Positions 55,117 through 64,000 of a stretch of 64,000 bases of DNA are shown here, piece after piece. The stretch's first letter is position 1; the number at the start of each line of letters is the position of its first letter. Below the pieces are notes generated by a model, which was given only the letters and a program-made list of their open reading frames with translations, was not told the DNA's origin and ran no database searches. Both the position numbers and the translations under genes were made by a program. The stretch comes from Diadophis punctatus similis (Eukaryota > Chordata > Lepidosauria > Squamata > Dipsadidae). The stretch is from positions 166,291,034-166,355,033 of the forward strand of contig JALIGW010000002.1 in the NCBI GenBank assembly GCA_023053685.1, in the 5' to 3' direction.

Positions 55117-55735
55117 ACTGTATAGTACACGGAAACATATAACTTATGCAGCTACGTATGTTTAGTAAATGGCTTATAACCATTCTACTCAGTAAGGAAG
55201 TGAAAAACAAGAGAGAGTCCTGAACTCCTGTACTGCTAAATATCACTTTTGGGATCTATCCCACCAATGATGTCATTTCTTTATCCTCCTTTGGGAAGGG
55301 AAGAGGGGCTGAATTAGTGCTGAAAGCCGCCTCTTGAGCATTTGACTTGAGTTGCTGCACCAGAGAGACTAATATCTATCTAAAAGCCACTCACTGTCTC
55401 AGGGCCAGAAAAGCAGAGGTGAAATCAAGGGCAGGTGTTCTTGGCAGAAGTACAAGATCATCTATCCTGGAGGGCCAAGGGATGAAGAAGATGAGAAAAT
55501 GTTGGAGAAGGTTAGTGTTTTGGGACCCTGAATATTGATGATTCTTTGGTTTATATGCCATTTTAAGTCTAAGTCTATGATTGGAGCGTGGTGGCTCACG
55601 TGATTAGAATGCTGGGTTGACAATTAGCAAGCTCACGTTTGAGACCCGAGTGCTGCTGTGGAATGAGGTGAGCTTCCATCATTTGCTCCAGCTCCTGCTG
55701 CCCCAGCAGTTTGAAAGACGGTGACTGCAAATAGT
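55117..55735. other. No gene recognised
   Basis: Unassigned DNA; the stretch 55580-55700 ('gtggctcacgtgattagaat', 'gctcacgtttgagacccgag') looks like a tRNA-headed SINE fragment with a B-box-like end, but I could not define its limits. Confidence 0.4.
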
Positions 55736-55737
55736 TA

Positions 55738-56072
55738 CTGTATTTTTCCATGTATAAGACACTACTTTTTCTTTTACTTGAAAATGGAGGGGTGTCTTAT
55801 ACACAGGAGGCCGAGAGGAGAAGGCATGGCCCATCCCCTTCCTCCAGCTCTCTACCTTATATGCAGCTCTATCATTCCTCTCTATTGTAGTTTCACACTG
55901 CCACTCTAGGTTTCATCTCTATTGTTCCTGTGATGCATTTCCTGTTCTTGTATTACTCACTCTTTAATAAGATGGCTTCAGCACAGTGATGGCTTGTAGT
56001 GTGCTTACGTATTCTACATGTAACATGGGGGCATCCTATACATGGGGGCATCTTATAGATGGAAAAATATTG
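55738..56072. mobile_element. DNA transposon remnant with GTATTTTTCCATGTATAAGAC termini, TA-flanked
   Basis: The left end ta-ctgtatttttccatgtata is the inverse of the right end tatagatggaaaaatattg-ta. The right side also has a tandem repeat of 'catgggggcatc(c/t)tata'. It is a relative of 26752-27258 by end sequence. No coding capacity. Confidence 0.65.
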
Positions 56073-56282
56073 TAGATGGGTACCACTTTGGTGGGCAACT
56101 TAATGGAGTCATGAAAGGAGCCCCCAAACAGGCGTCCCTGAGGCAACAGTGATGTCACTGGCTAATCCTTGGTGCTTCGGACACGAGAGCGAGTGAGTGA
56201 GTCTATGTTACAGCGTGGAGTAGGTAGTCTTCAGATTTCCTGCCTCAAAATGGCAGGACAATATTCTGGTGGTTTGATAGTA

Positions 56283-56871
56283 TAGGTAGTCCTTGACTTA
56301 CAACCATTCGTTTAGTGACTGTTCGAACTTTCCAATAGTCACGCGAAGTGTTAATACCACTTTATAATGCCTTGGTAAGGCCACACTTGGAATACTGCAT
56401 TCAGTTTTGGTCGCCACGATGTAAAAAGGATTTTGAGACTCCAGAAAGAGTGCAGAGAAGAGCAACAAAGATGATTAGGGGACTGGAGGCTAAAACATAT
56501 GAAGAACGATTGCAGGAACTGGGTATGTCTAGTTTAATGAAAAGAAGGACCAGGGGTGACATGATAGCAGTGTTCCAATATCTCAGGGGTTGCCACAAAG
56601 AAGAGGGAGTCAAACTATTCTCCAAGGCACCTGGGGGTAGAACAAGAAGCAATGGGTGGAAACTAAACAAGCAGAGAAGCAACTTAGAACTAAGGAGAAA
56701 TTTCCTGACAGTTAGAACAATTAATCAGTGGAACAGCTTGCCTCCAGAAGTTGTGAATGCTCCAACACTAGACATTTTAAGAAGATGTTGGATAACCATC
56801 TGTCTGAAGTAGTGTAGGGTTTCCTGCCTAAGCAGGGGGTTGGACTAGAAGACCTCCAAGGTCCCTTCCAA

Positions 56872-56905
<34 letters not shown>

Positions 56906-57260
56906 ATTATTATTAAGTTACAACTGAAAAAAGTGACTTGTAACCATTTTTCACACTTACGACCATTGCAGCATCCCATGGTCACGTGACCAAAATTTAG
57001 AGGTTTGGCAACTGGTACGTAGTTATGATGGATGCAGCGTCTCGGCGTCATGTGAACACTTTTGCGACTTTCTAACAAATAAAGTCAATAGAGAAGTCAG
57101 ATTCATTTAATAAATGTGTTAGTAACTTAACAACTGCAGTGATTCACTTAACAACTGTGGCAAGAAAGGTTGTAAAATGGGGCAAAACTCACTTAACGAC
57201 TGTCTTGCTTAGCAATGGAAATGTTGGGCTCAATTGTGGTCATAGGTCTAGGACAATCTG
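56283..57260. mobile_element. TA-flanked MITE (TAGTCCTC family) split by a CR1 LINE
   Basis: The left part 56283-56329 ('ggtagtccttgacttacaac') and right part 56907-57260 ('gttacaactgaaaaaagtga' to 'ctaggacaatctg-ta') are the two pieces of one MITE. The CR1 copy between them is younger than the MITE. Confidence 0.8.
56330..56906 (+). mobile_element. CR1 LINE 3' end nested in a MITE
   Basis: The longest CR1 fragment here. The 154-aa frame 56348-56812 begins ALVRPHLEYCIQFWSPRCKK, then ETPERVQRRATKMIRGLEA and RTINQWNSLPPEVVNAPTL. A frameshift near 56770 alters the last residues. The 3' end runs into (TTG)n(TTA)n before the MITE resumes. Confidence 0.93.
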
Positions 57261-57262
57261 TA

Positions 57263-57963
57263 TGTTCAAAAGGGGCTCCAGAGATCAGGAAAAAATAAAG
57301 ACCTATGAGAGCAACATTTAGACTCGGAGTTTCTTACCTCTTTTTCTTTCCTTCATAATCCCTTTCCTGCTTAGTTCTTAGCAACAGGTGTGTTTCTGAT
57401 CTCAGACCTATTTGGGGAGAAAATGGCTGGAAAGGGATTGAGATTGTAAGAATTGGACAGGAAAATTTTAAGCATTACATTTGCCTGGTTTTCTTCTATA
57501 AATGGCCTTTTGTACTAGATTTGCAGATATTTGAGTGTCTTACTTGCTTTAGCATGTAGCTCTGACCAAATTTTGCCAGTGAATAATTGTTCAAGCCAGT
57601 CAAATGTATACTGGATTTCTTTTATTTTTCCATCATTACTGTTAGCTGCTTGTGGTGAGTGGAAGTCACAGCAGGCTCAGCTCATGTTTAAAAAAAAACA
57701 CTGCAAAACTGATGATAAGGAACATATCTTCTGCTTTTAAGAAAACAGTCCACAATTGCCATCCATAGGTCATCATTAAATGTGTTTCCTTGTAAACAAA
57801 TATCCAGTATCAACAATTGAAATCTCTTCTCTACCTCTTTTCAGGAAACAGGATTTACCATTCTGCGTTTCAGCACAATAAAAATGAACAAGCATGTCCT
57901 GGAAGATACCCTGATCTTTGACTTCAGTGTTGTCATGTAGCAGAGGTTGAATGAACCAAGAGC
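57263..57963. other. No gene recognised
   Basis: Unassigned DNA between two transposons. The stretch 57845-57945 ('caggaaacaggatttaccat') has no recognisable exon features. Confidence 0.4.
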
Positions 57964-57971
57964 ATTTAATT

Positions 57972-58281
57972 CAGAGGTCGGTTTCAGCAGGTTTTGACCA
58001 GTTATGGAGAACCAGTAGTGGAAATTTTGAGTAGTTCAGAGAACCGGTAAATACCACCTCTGACTGGCCCCGCCCTCATCTATTCTCTGCCTCCCGAGTC
58101 CCAGCTGATTGGGAGGAAATGGGGATTTTGCAGTAACCTTCCCCTGGAGTGGGGAGGGAATGGAGATTTTACAGTATCCTTCCCCTGCCACGCCCACCAA
58201 GCCATGCCTCACCAAGCCATGCCGCACCCTACAAACCACGCCCACAGAACCGGTAGTAAATTTTTTTGAATCCCACCACTG
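57972..58281 (-). mobile_element. Non-autonomous hAT-like element (CAGTGGTGGGATTCAA family), reverse
   Basis: It starts cagaggtcggtttcagcagg and ends gaatcccaccactg. The flanks atttaatt (57964-57971) and atctaatt (58282-58289) are 7/8 identical. It is the same family as 9864-10140 in the opposite direction and has repeated CCACGCCCAC/AAGCCATGCC words near the right. Confidence 0.9.
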
Positions 58282-58289
58282 ATCTAATT

Positions 58290-58727
58290 GTCATCTTCAT
58301 GTTGTTTTGCTTCAGTGTCACAGTGCAGTCACATCTGTAATGTGGTCCTAAGTACGTTTACTTAGAATAAAGCACACTTGAGTTCAATGTTATTTATTCT
58401 GCAATAAGTAAGTTGAGAATTGCTAGTTCAATTATTTTACTTTTCTATTCAGCCTGTCAAAACCATCCCAACTTTTGCCTACCAAAGCTTAGCAGTTGTT
58501 ACCATGGTGTCTTTGTGTCACTGGGGTAACCTTTGGGGAAAAAACATTTGAACAGTGCATTACTTCCCACATAATACATTGAATTACAAAGTCAGAAACA
58601 ATTTCTTGTTTCTATTTCAAATTCATAATGAAAGAAAAAAAATCACGGTAAGACTTTACTTGGACTGTATCATTTTGACTTATATGTATGGGGTGATGTT
58701 TGTGCTCATCCTAGGAAAAGGAGTCAC
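58290..58727. other. No gene recognised
   Basis: Unassigned AT-rich sequence; the 67-aa frame at 58555-58758 has no domain. Confidence 0.45.
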
Positions 58728-58735
58728 CTACAAAC

Positions 58736-59059
58736 CAGAGGTGGGTTCCTGCCTCTGATTGCCGGTGCGGTTAATAGCTGTTGTTCGGCGCAGAGCCGAA
58801 GACGCTGCTGCCATTCGCGGAGCCGGAGCCTTCCCCGGGCGCTTTCCCCGCCCGCATGGATGCCGCCAATTGCGTTCTTTTGCCCTCTGCGCACGCGGAA
58901 CACTTTGCGCATGCGCAGAGGGCAAAAGAACGCAATTGGCGGCATCCATGCGGGCGGGGAAAGCGCCCGGGGAAGGCTCCGGCTCCGCGAACGGCAGCAG
59001 CGTCTTCGGCTCTGCGCCGAACAACAGCTATTAACCGCACCGGCAGGATCCCACCTCTG
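58736..59059. mobile_element. Nearly fully palindromic hAT-like foldback, exact 8-bp target duplication
   Basis: It starts cagaggtgggttcctgcct and ends ggcaggatcccacctctg; ctacaaac lies on both sides (58728-58735 and 59060-59067). Arms of about 140 bp pair almost base for base ('gccggtgcggttaatagctg' against 'cagctattaaccgcaccggc') around a centre near 58895. As a result, frames on the two strands (58781-59122 plus and 58728-59024 minus) begin with the same 35 or more residues. GCGCATGCGC lies at 58907-58916. Transcription of either strand would give a long GC-rich hairpin. Confidence 0.95.
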
Positions 59060-59067
59060 CTACAAAC

Positions 59068-59508
59068 CCATCCAGCAGGGTCATCTGAGAGACAACCACT
59101 GGCTTTAAATGGGACGAGGTGATCAAAGCGCCATCTCTTTTTAACACGCATCACTTGTTTGCATCCCCCATTTTGAAGCCACTGTCCATTGCTGCAGATG
59201 TCCCATGTGTTTGCATGTGGCTCCTATAATTCCTTTCCCCCCCTGGTCTTTGAACTCCCCTTTGCCAAAATAGCAATAATTACAAAGAGTTTAGAGTAGA
59301 CCTCATCCTCTTTGTCACTGATTGCAACTGGCTTTGAAGGAAGGAGAACCACTCTAGAGTAGTGTCACTTCAAACCACCTAAGTTGGTCCAGAAAGTAGT
59401 TGATGACATTGAAAACTGCTTGGGAATTAAGCTGCTGGCCAGGATAGATTCACTGCCCCCCCATCTCAAGCTCACTAGAGGTCATTGACAAGTATGATCA
59501 ATGCTATC
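59068..59508. other. No gene recognised
   Basis: Short unassigned stretch between two hAT-like elements. Confidence 0.45.
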
Positions 59509-59804
59509 CAGAGGTGGGATTCAGCAGGTTCTGACCAGTTCTGGAGAACCGGTAGCAGAAATTTTGAGTAGTTCAGAGAACTGGTAAATAACACCTTTGG
59601 CCCCCATCTATTCTCTGCCTCCCGAGTCCCAGCTGTTCGGGAGGAAATGGGGATTTTGCAGTAACCTTCCCCTGGAGTGGGGAGGGAATGGAGATTTTAC
59701 AGTATCCTTCCCCTGCCACGCCCACCAAACCACGCCCACCAAGCCACATCACGCCCACCAAGCCACCAGAATCGCTAGTAAAAAAAATTTGAATCCCACC
59801 ACTG
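59509..59804 (-). mobile_element. Non-autonomous hAT-like element (CAGTGGTGGGATTCAA family), reverse
   Basis: It starts cagaggtgggattcagcagg and ends tgaatcccaccactg. Flanks atgctatc and aattgctatc agree apart from a single-base shift. It aligns with 57972-58281 over its whole length. Confidence 0.88.
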
Positions 59805-59899
59805 AATTGCTATCTCAGTGCTAATGCCAGGTTTGAATTCTGACTGAAAAGAATCCAGATAATTCATTTTCTCCCTTTGGAGCTGGAGACTGGGAACCT

Positions 59900-60480
59900 T
59901 GTCAACAAGTTTTATTAAAAAGGGAAGATTGATCCTGGATTAAAAACTGTCCAGCTCTGTTGAATGGAGTGAAGGCATCTTGTACAAAGGATAAACCACT
60001 GCCTCTTCAGGAGCTGGCAGCAGTACTCCATCCCTCAATGAAATATTTACCACCACAAGTGGTAGGTAGGAGGCCTTCTAGGAGGCCTTTACTGCCAGGA
60101 GTAACAAAGATCTAAAATGCAGGTGGCCAAACTTATAACACCAAGGACTCTGTCTGCTTCGTCAGGACTTAACAGGATCAAACTCTCCCCTGATAACTAA
60201 AGACTATACTTTAGTCAACTCTGTACAACTTGTGCAGCCGAAGTGCAGCTCTGAGTGAATCCAATCGATTTTATCTGACAAATGCCTAGACTAATCCTCA
60301 CAATGAGTCTGCAAGTGTTCCCCTAACTCATCCTAGGAGAGCAAGTTACCTTAAACAGGGCTGATGGTCAGCGTTCTTCAGACACAATAACAGCACGGAA
60401 ATAATTTCATTTTGCCGTTCTTATTGCCACAGGGTAATCCTTAAGAAAGTCTCTTACCCATGCTAATAAAATAATAAATC
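59900..60480 (-). mobile_element. L2-like LINE fragment, minus strand
   Basis: Positions about 60265-60455 match the region 14935-15115 in order: 'ttttatctgacaaatgcct', 'cctcacaatgagtctgcaag', 'ttcttattgccacagggtaa'. Earlier parts (59910-59960, 'aaaagggaagattgatcctg') match 14120-14200. It is thus a second, more decayed copy of the upstream part of the element at 12021-15230. Confidence 0.6.
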
Positions 60481-60936
60481 AAACTAATAAAATCAAGCTT
60501 CAGTAACACTATCAAAGCTATTAAATGGTGTCCCAGAAACAGATTCCAGCCAACAAATGCCCTTCTGAATAGTTCAATTACAAGGTCTCCCTGAAGCTTA
60601 GGGACAAAGGTAGCATCCAGTGCTTTGTAGGAAGGCTATTTTAAAAGATTGGCAGTGTAATTGGAGAAACAGCCACTTCTCTGTCTCCTCCTGCAGTATA
60701 TGGAACCTAAATTTTAAGCGAAGGAAAATTTAAGATTATATTTTCCCCCCTTTCTCTGAAACCTACGTTGTTAAATGTAGAAACTTGACCAGGAGTCAAC
60801 CAGAGTTGGCTGAAAGATTGGTGGCCATATAAATGTTTTAAATAAATAAATAAAATTAAGAAATAAAATCTTTAAGCCTACATGATATTCTGGATGTTGA
60901 GGATTGGCAATTTGGAAGGTGTGTGCATAATTCAGG
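60481..60936. other. No gene recognised
   Basis: Unassigned DNA with a short (AAAT)n at 60839-60853, perhaps the tail of an old element ending 'ccatataaatgttttaaata'. Confidence 0.4.
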
Positions 60937-60950
60937 ATATTTGTTATGAC

Positions 60951-61473
60951 CAGTGGTGGGTTCCTACCAGTGCGGTCCACTCTATAGCACCGGTAGCAGC
61001 CTGCTGGTGACGTCACAGTACCGGTGCGGTCGGTTGCCGGAGCCTGGGCGCCACCATTTAAAAAAAAAAAAATATTTTTTTTAAAAAAATTTCTTCTGCG
61101 CATGCCCAGAAGCTGAGTTTCCGGCACTGCTCATGCACTGCCTTCCTACCTCACAGTGAGTCCAAGCAGGGGAGGATGGCTGAGGGAGCATGTGAGACGC
61201 TGAAAGAATGGGCGGCAGGAGCTATCTCCATTCCCCTCCCTTCAGCAGTCCGAGAAGCCATGAATGCGCGGTGATGATCCTAGGCATTTTTGCACGTTCG
61301 AGGCTTCTTGAACTGCTGAGGGGAGGGGGAATGGGCAGCAGGACCTATCTCAGTTCCCCTCCCTTCAGCAGTCCGAGAAGCCACGCCCACCCGGTCACAT
61401 GGCTGGCAAGCCACACCCACAAAATAAGCCACGCCCACGGAGTGGCAGTAAAAAAATTAGGAACCCGCCCCTG
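60951..61473 (+). mobile_element. Non-autonomous hAT-like element (GGTGGGTTCCTAC family)
   Basis: It starts cagtggtgggttcctaccag and ends attaggaacccgcccctg; gttatgac lies on both sides (60943-60950 and 61474-61481). It aligns end to end with 29083-29586 and with the reverse copies at 23736 and 35739. Confidence 0.96.
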
Positions 61474-61513
61474 GTTATGACCCAGGTGGTCAAGGCAAGG
61501 CAGGCCTCTAGAG

Positions 61514-61769
61514 CAGTGGTTCTCAACTTTCCTAATGCTGCACCCCACGCCCCCACCGCAACCCACTCCGCTGCCGCGTCCGCTGCCACAACTCCTGCCC
61601 CGCCGCCGCCATTTGAATTATTTTACCCTCTGCACATACGCAAAGCGTTCTGCGCATGTGCAGAGGGTAAAAGAACCCAAATGGTGGCATCCGGGCGAAG
61701 TCTCCCGACCCCTGTGAAAGGGTTGTTTGACCCCCAAAGGGGTCGCGACCCCCAGGTTGAGAACCGCTG
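61514..61769. mobile_element. Non-autonomous hAT-Charlie-like element
   Basis: It starts cagtggttctcaactttcct and ends ccaggttgagaaccgctg. The 8-bp word ctctagag lies on both sides (61506-61513 and 61770-61777), the nTCTAGAn target form typical of Charlie-type hAT elements. The inside holds the palindromic block 'ttaccctctgcacatacgc' / 'gcgcatgtgcagagggtaa', shared in form with 22031-22331 and 58736-59059. Confidence 0.96.
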
Positions 61770-62586
61770 CTCTAGAGAGTCTTTTATTTCTCTCAACAAA
61801 TGGTCCAGCAAATGGCCCTACAATAACTGGTAAGGTTCCACCTCCATGCGACCCTGAAGGCAGTGACATTCAGCCCCCCAAACAACAGTCTCTATAGTAC
61901 AAATAAAGTCCACAGAGTAGGAGCATGCTCACAGGACAAGGTCCAGGGTTCCAAGTCCAGTCCACAAGGCAGAGTCCAGGTACAAGACAATGGCAATCCT
62001 CAGGGCAAAGAAAAGGTCCAAGGCAAGAAGCAGTTGCAAGGGCACTGCGAAGCAAAGGCCAAATGCAGTCCACATGAGAAGGGCAAGGTCCAAGACAAAA
62101 GGCGAAGAGCAATCTTCAAAGCAAGGCAAGGCAAACAGCAACAGGCACCAGTCGAAGCTGGGGGAGTATAATCCAAAGCAAACAATTGTTCCTGGCAAAG
62201 ACTAACTCCTCACACCTTCTCCTTAAGTTACTCCACTCCAGGTGTTCCTTATGAGGAGGGGTGGGGCGACCTCCTCCCTTGCAGCCCTTCCCTGGGCTTG
62301 CCTACCCTCCGCTCTCCTTGCCCTTGGATCGAATGGAGGAGATCTGCTGCCTATTAGCACCACTGCCTGTCAGCAGTCGATCCTCCCCTGTGTCTGTGAA
62401 TGCATGCAGCTCTCGTATCTGGTCTCCCATCTCCCCCAATGGCTGAGTGGTCCAGGATAGCATCATTCTCAGCCCCTGGCCTCTCCAAGCATGCCAAGGG
62501 AGAGTGCCGTCCGTCTCCGACAGTCCCAGTTTCAACTCCTCCTTCTCATCCGAACCGGGCTCCAATGGGGCCATGACAACATTCTT

Positions 62587-63164
62587 GTTTCTATTCCACA
62601 TGTTGATGCCATACGGCTGATTAAGGTTGCAAGTCCTTTCCATCTATGAGGCACTATGACAGCAGCAGTCTTCCAGAATGCAAGCCATTTTATTATGAAT
62701 AGAAGAATGTAGCATCTGCAGGGTTTATAATGTGAACACAAGAGCTACATTTCATCACTGCAGAAGTAGGAAGTGCAGAAACAGCAGCAAGTTTTTGGCA
62801 ACCTTAGTGCTAAAATTGTAGAGCATGATTCTTGCCATTTTCGGTCTGTGACCCTCCATATATCCACCATTGTTTCTTCATTCCTATACTTTTTTTCTAG
62901 ATGAAGAAGAATTTTTCCCCCTCACCCATAATTCAGGAGAGGCAACGATCAGACTGCCCCTTTCCCCTTGTCCTCCATTTTTTGCTGGTCATTATGCAGT
63001 CAGCTTCACAAACTGGGATAGTTCTAATTCTTAATGCATATTCTATCAGTAAGTGTATATAAATCAGAGGCCTCACATTGACTTGGAATCAATGGGCATT
63101 TTGAAAGAATTAAAAAAGAAACAAAACAATCAATTGTACTTGGGATGGTACAGTATATAGGATA
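62587..63164. other. No gene recognised
   Basis: Unassigned DNA between the LTR-like unit and a SINE. Confidence 0.45.
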
Positions 63165-63378
63165 GTAATAGCAATAGCACTTAGACTTATATATCACTTC
63201 ATCGTACTAAGCAGTTTACAGAGTCAGCATATTGCCCCCAACAATTGGGGTCCTCATTTTACCCACCTCAGAAGGATGGAAGGCTGAGTCAACCTTGAGC
63301 CGGTGAGGATCAAACTCCTGGCAGTGAGCTAAATTAGCCTGCAATACTGTATTCTAACCACTGTGCCTCTACGGCTTC
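63165..63378 (-). mobile_element. tRNA-derived SINE, minus strand
   Basis: It begins 'gtaatagcaatagcacttag' and passes 'ttgcccccaacaattggggt', 'gaaggctgagtcaaccttga' and 'ctctacggct' at the head end. The part around the B box is diverged ('ggtgaggatcaaactcctgg'). Confidence 0.9.
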
Positions 63379-63399
63379 ATGGGGAAATAAAAGAAGAAG

Positions 63400-63930
63400 A
63401 GATAACATTGTGCTTATGTCTGTAAGAGCTTTGAATTGGGTGGAGTCTCCTAGTTATTTGCAGAACTACCTCTCTGCCCATTTCTGCCTGTCTCATCCAC
63501 TCAGGAGGGTGTTGCTACAGCTCCTGTCCTTATGGCAAGGTCATTTGATGGTGTCTTGGAGATGTGTCTTTTCTATATTAGTGCCTGCTCATTGGAATGA
63601 TCTCCCCAACAAAGGGAAATGCCCTGTCTCTGTTAGCTTTCCAAAAATCTTTAAAAACTGTTTTTACCTCCAATCACTGGGCCAGAATAATAAATAAACA
63701 TGTCTTCTGAGGGGGATAATGTGTGTTGGTTGACCTCTACCATGTGCATTTGATATGCTAGCTAGGGATTTTTTTAAATTGTATACTTTGCTTTTTGTAA
63801 TAATTGGGGTTGGGGTTGGGGGTTGGGATGGGATTGGTTTGATTGGTTGGTGTTTATTTGATGTAGGCTGCCTGGGGTTATGGTAATGCAAGTTAGGTAC
63901 CTATATAAATGTTGTAAATTAATTAATTGA
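63400..63930 (+). mobile_element. L2-like LINE 3' end
   Basis: The frame 63410-63697 has SPSYLQNYLSAHFCLSHPLR and VFSILVPAHWNDLPNK, FPKIFKNCFYL, the conserved C-terminal order (PSYL... W..LP... F...LK..L) of L2/CR1-group proteins. The 3' untranslated part runs 'gtaggctgcctggggttatg' to 'ataaatgttgtaaattaatt', the last tens of bases being typical L2 tail wording. It is 5'-truncated. Confidence 0.75.
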
Positions 63931-64000
63931 ATGTACTCTAAATCTATCATGATAAGCTTTGATTAGGTGCCATCCAAAGTTCGTTGAAATATGAGTGACT

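Larger units (their letters stand above)
60942..62581 (-). mobile_element. LTR-like unit on the minus strand, split by two hAT elements
   Basis: The plus strand begins tgttatgac (60942) and ends catgacaaca (62581), so the minus strand starts TGTTGTCATGG and ends GTCATAACA. Removing the two hAT copies (60951-61473 and 61514-61769 with one copy of each target duplication) leaves about 850 bp. The minus strand has AATAAA near its end (about 61785) and, near its start, an acidic frame (62302-62643, from an internal ATG: MAPLEPGSDEKEELKLGLSE). The pentamers outside (atatt and ttctt) do not match, so the limits are tentative. The right third (61920-62200) is rich in 'caaggtcca'-type repeats. Confidence 0.55.

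Noticed and set aside
61863..62205. Lys/Gln-rich frames on plus and Leu/Cys-rich frames on minus
   Set aside because: They fall in the low-complexity part of an LTR-like unit with repeated caaggtcca words.

Overview
This window looks like nuclear DNA of a squamate reptile, most probably an advanced snake. I read that from the repeats. It has a LINE whose 3' tail runs into (ATTCT)n, CR1 tails that run into TTG/TTA arrays, a tRNA-headed SINE with a GCTATT tail, a Bov-B LINE fragment, R4/Dong-like and Penelope-like elements, and a long GATA-type (Bkm-like) array. I recognise no host protein-coding exon, rRNA, functional tRNA gene or CRISPR array. The open reading frames are short and are explained by simple repeats, GC-rich transposons or decayed retroelement proteins.

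Layout. 1-2 kb: three DNA-transposon copies of hAT type and a solo LTR, starting with a perfect 62-bp inverted repeat at the window edge. 2-9.8 kb: mostly single-copy AT-rich DNA with a (ATCT)n array and three SINEs. 9.8-16.2 kb: a stack of nested repeats, namely an L2-like LINE carrying a hairpin MITE, a SINE with a solo LTR inside it, and a TA-flanked MITE. 16.2-18.8 kb: quiet DNA with candidate conserved noncoding sequence. 18.9-25.6 kb: CR1, a decayed R4/Dong-like LINE with a YMDD core, hAT elements and a LINE whose microsatellite tail is split by a hAT element. 26-38.3 kb: further hAT elements, a solo LTR, a TTTTTCGGAGTATAAGACGC-type element, Bov-B and CR1. 38.5-43.7 kb: another LINE 3' end and a Penelope-like element interrupted by a hAT copy. 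43.7-53.8 kb: mostly quiet, with an (AT)n array and two hAT copies. 53.8-63.9 kb: dense repeats again, including an almost fully palindromic hAT element and a minus-strand LTR-like unit split by two different hAT elements.

The best supported result is a large set of short non-autonomous hAT elements. Exact or near-exact 8-bp target duplications can be read directly for most of them. Several are long foldbacks, and together they carry all eight perfect GCGCATGCGC (NRF1-type) palindromes that I found in the window. I see no evidence for a new multi-gene system. The interest lies in the nesting history, in the regulatory-site load of the hAT families, and in acidic reading frames that begin at the 5' edge of two LTRs. 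Family names were assigned from memory of consensus features, without a database search.
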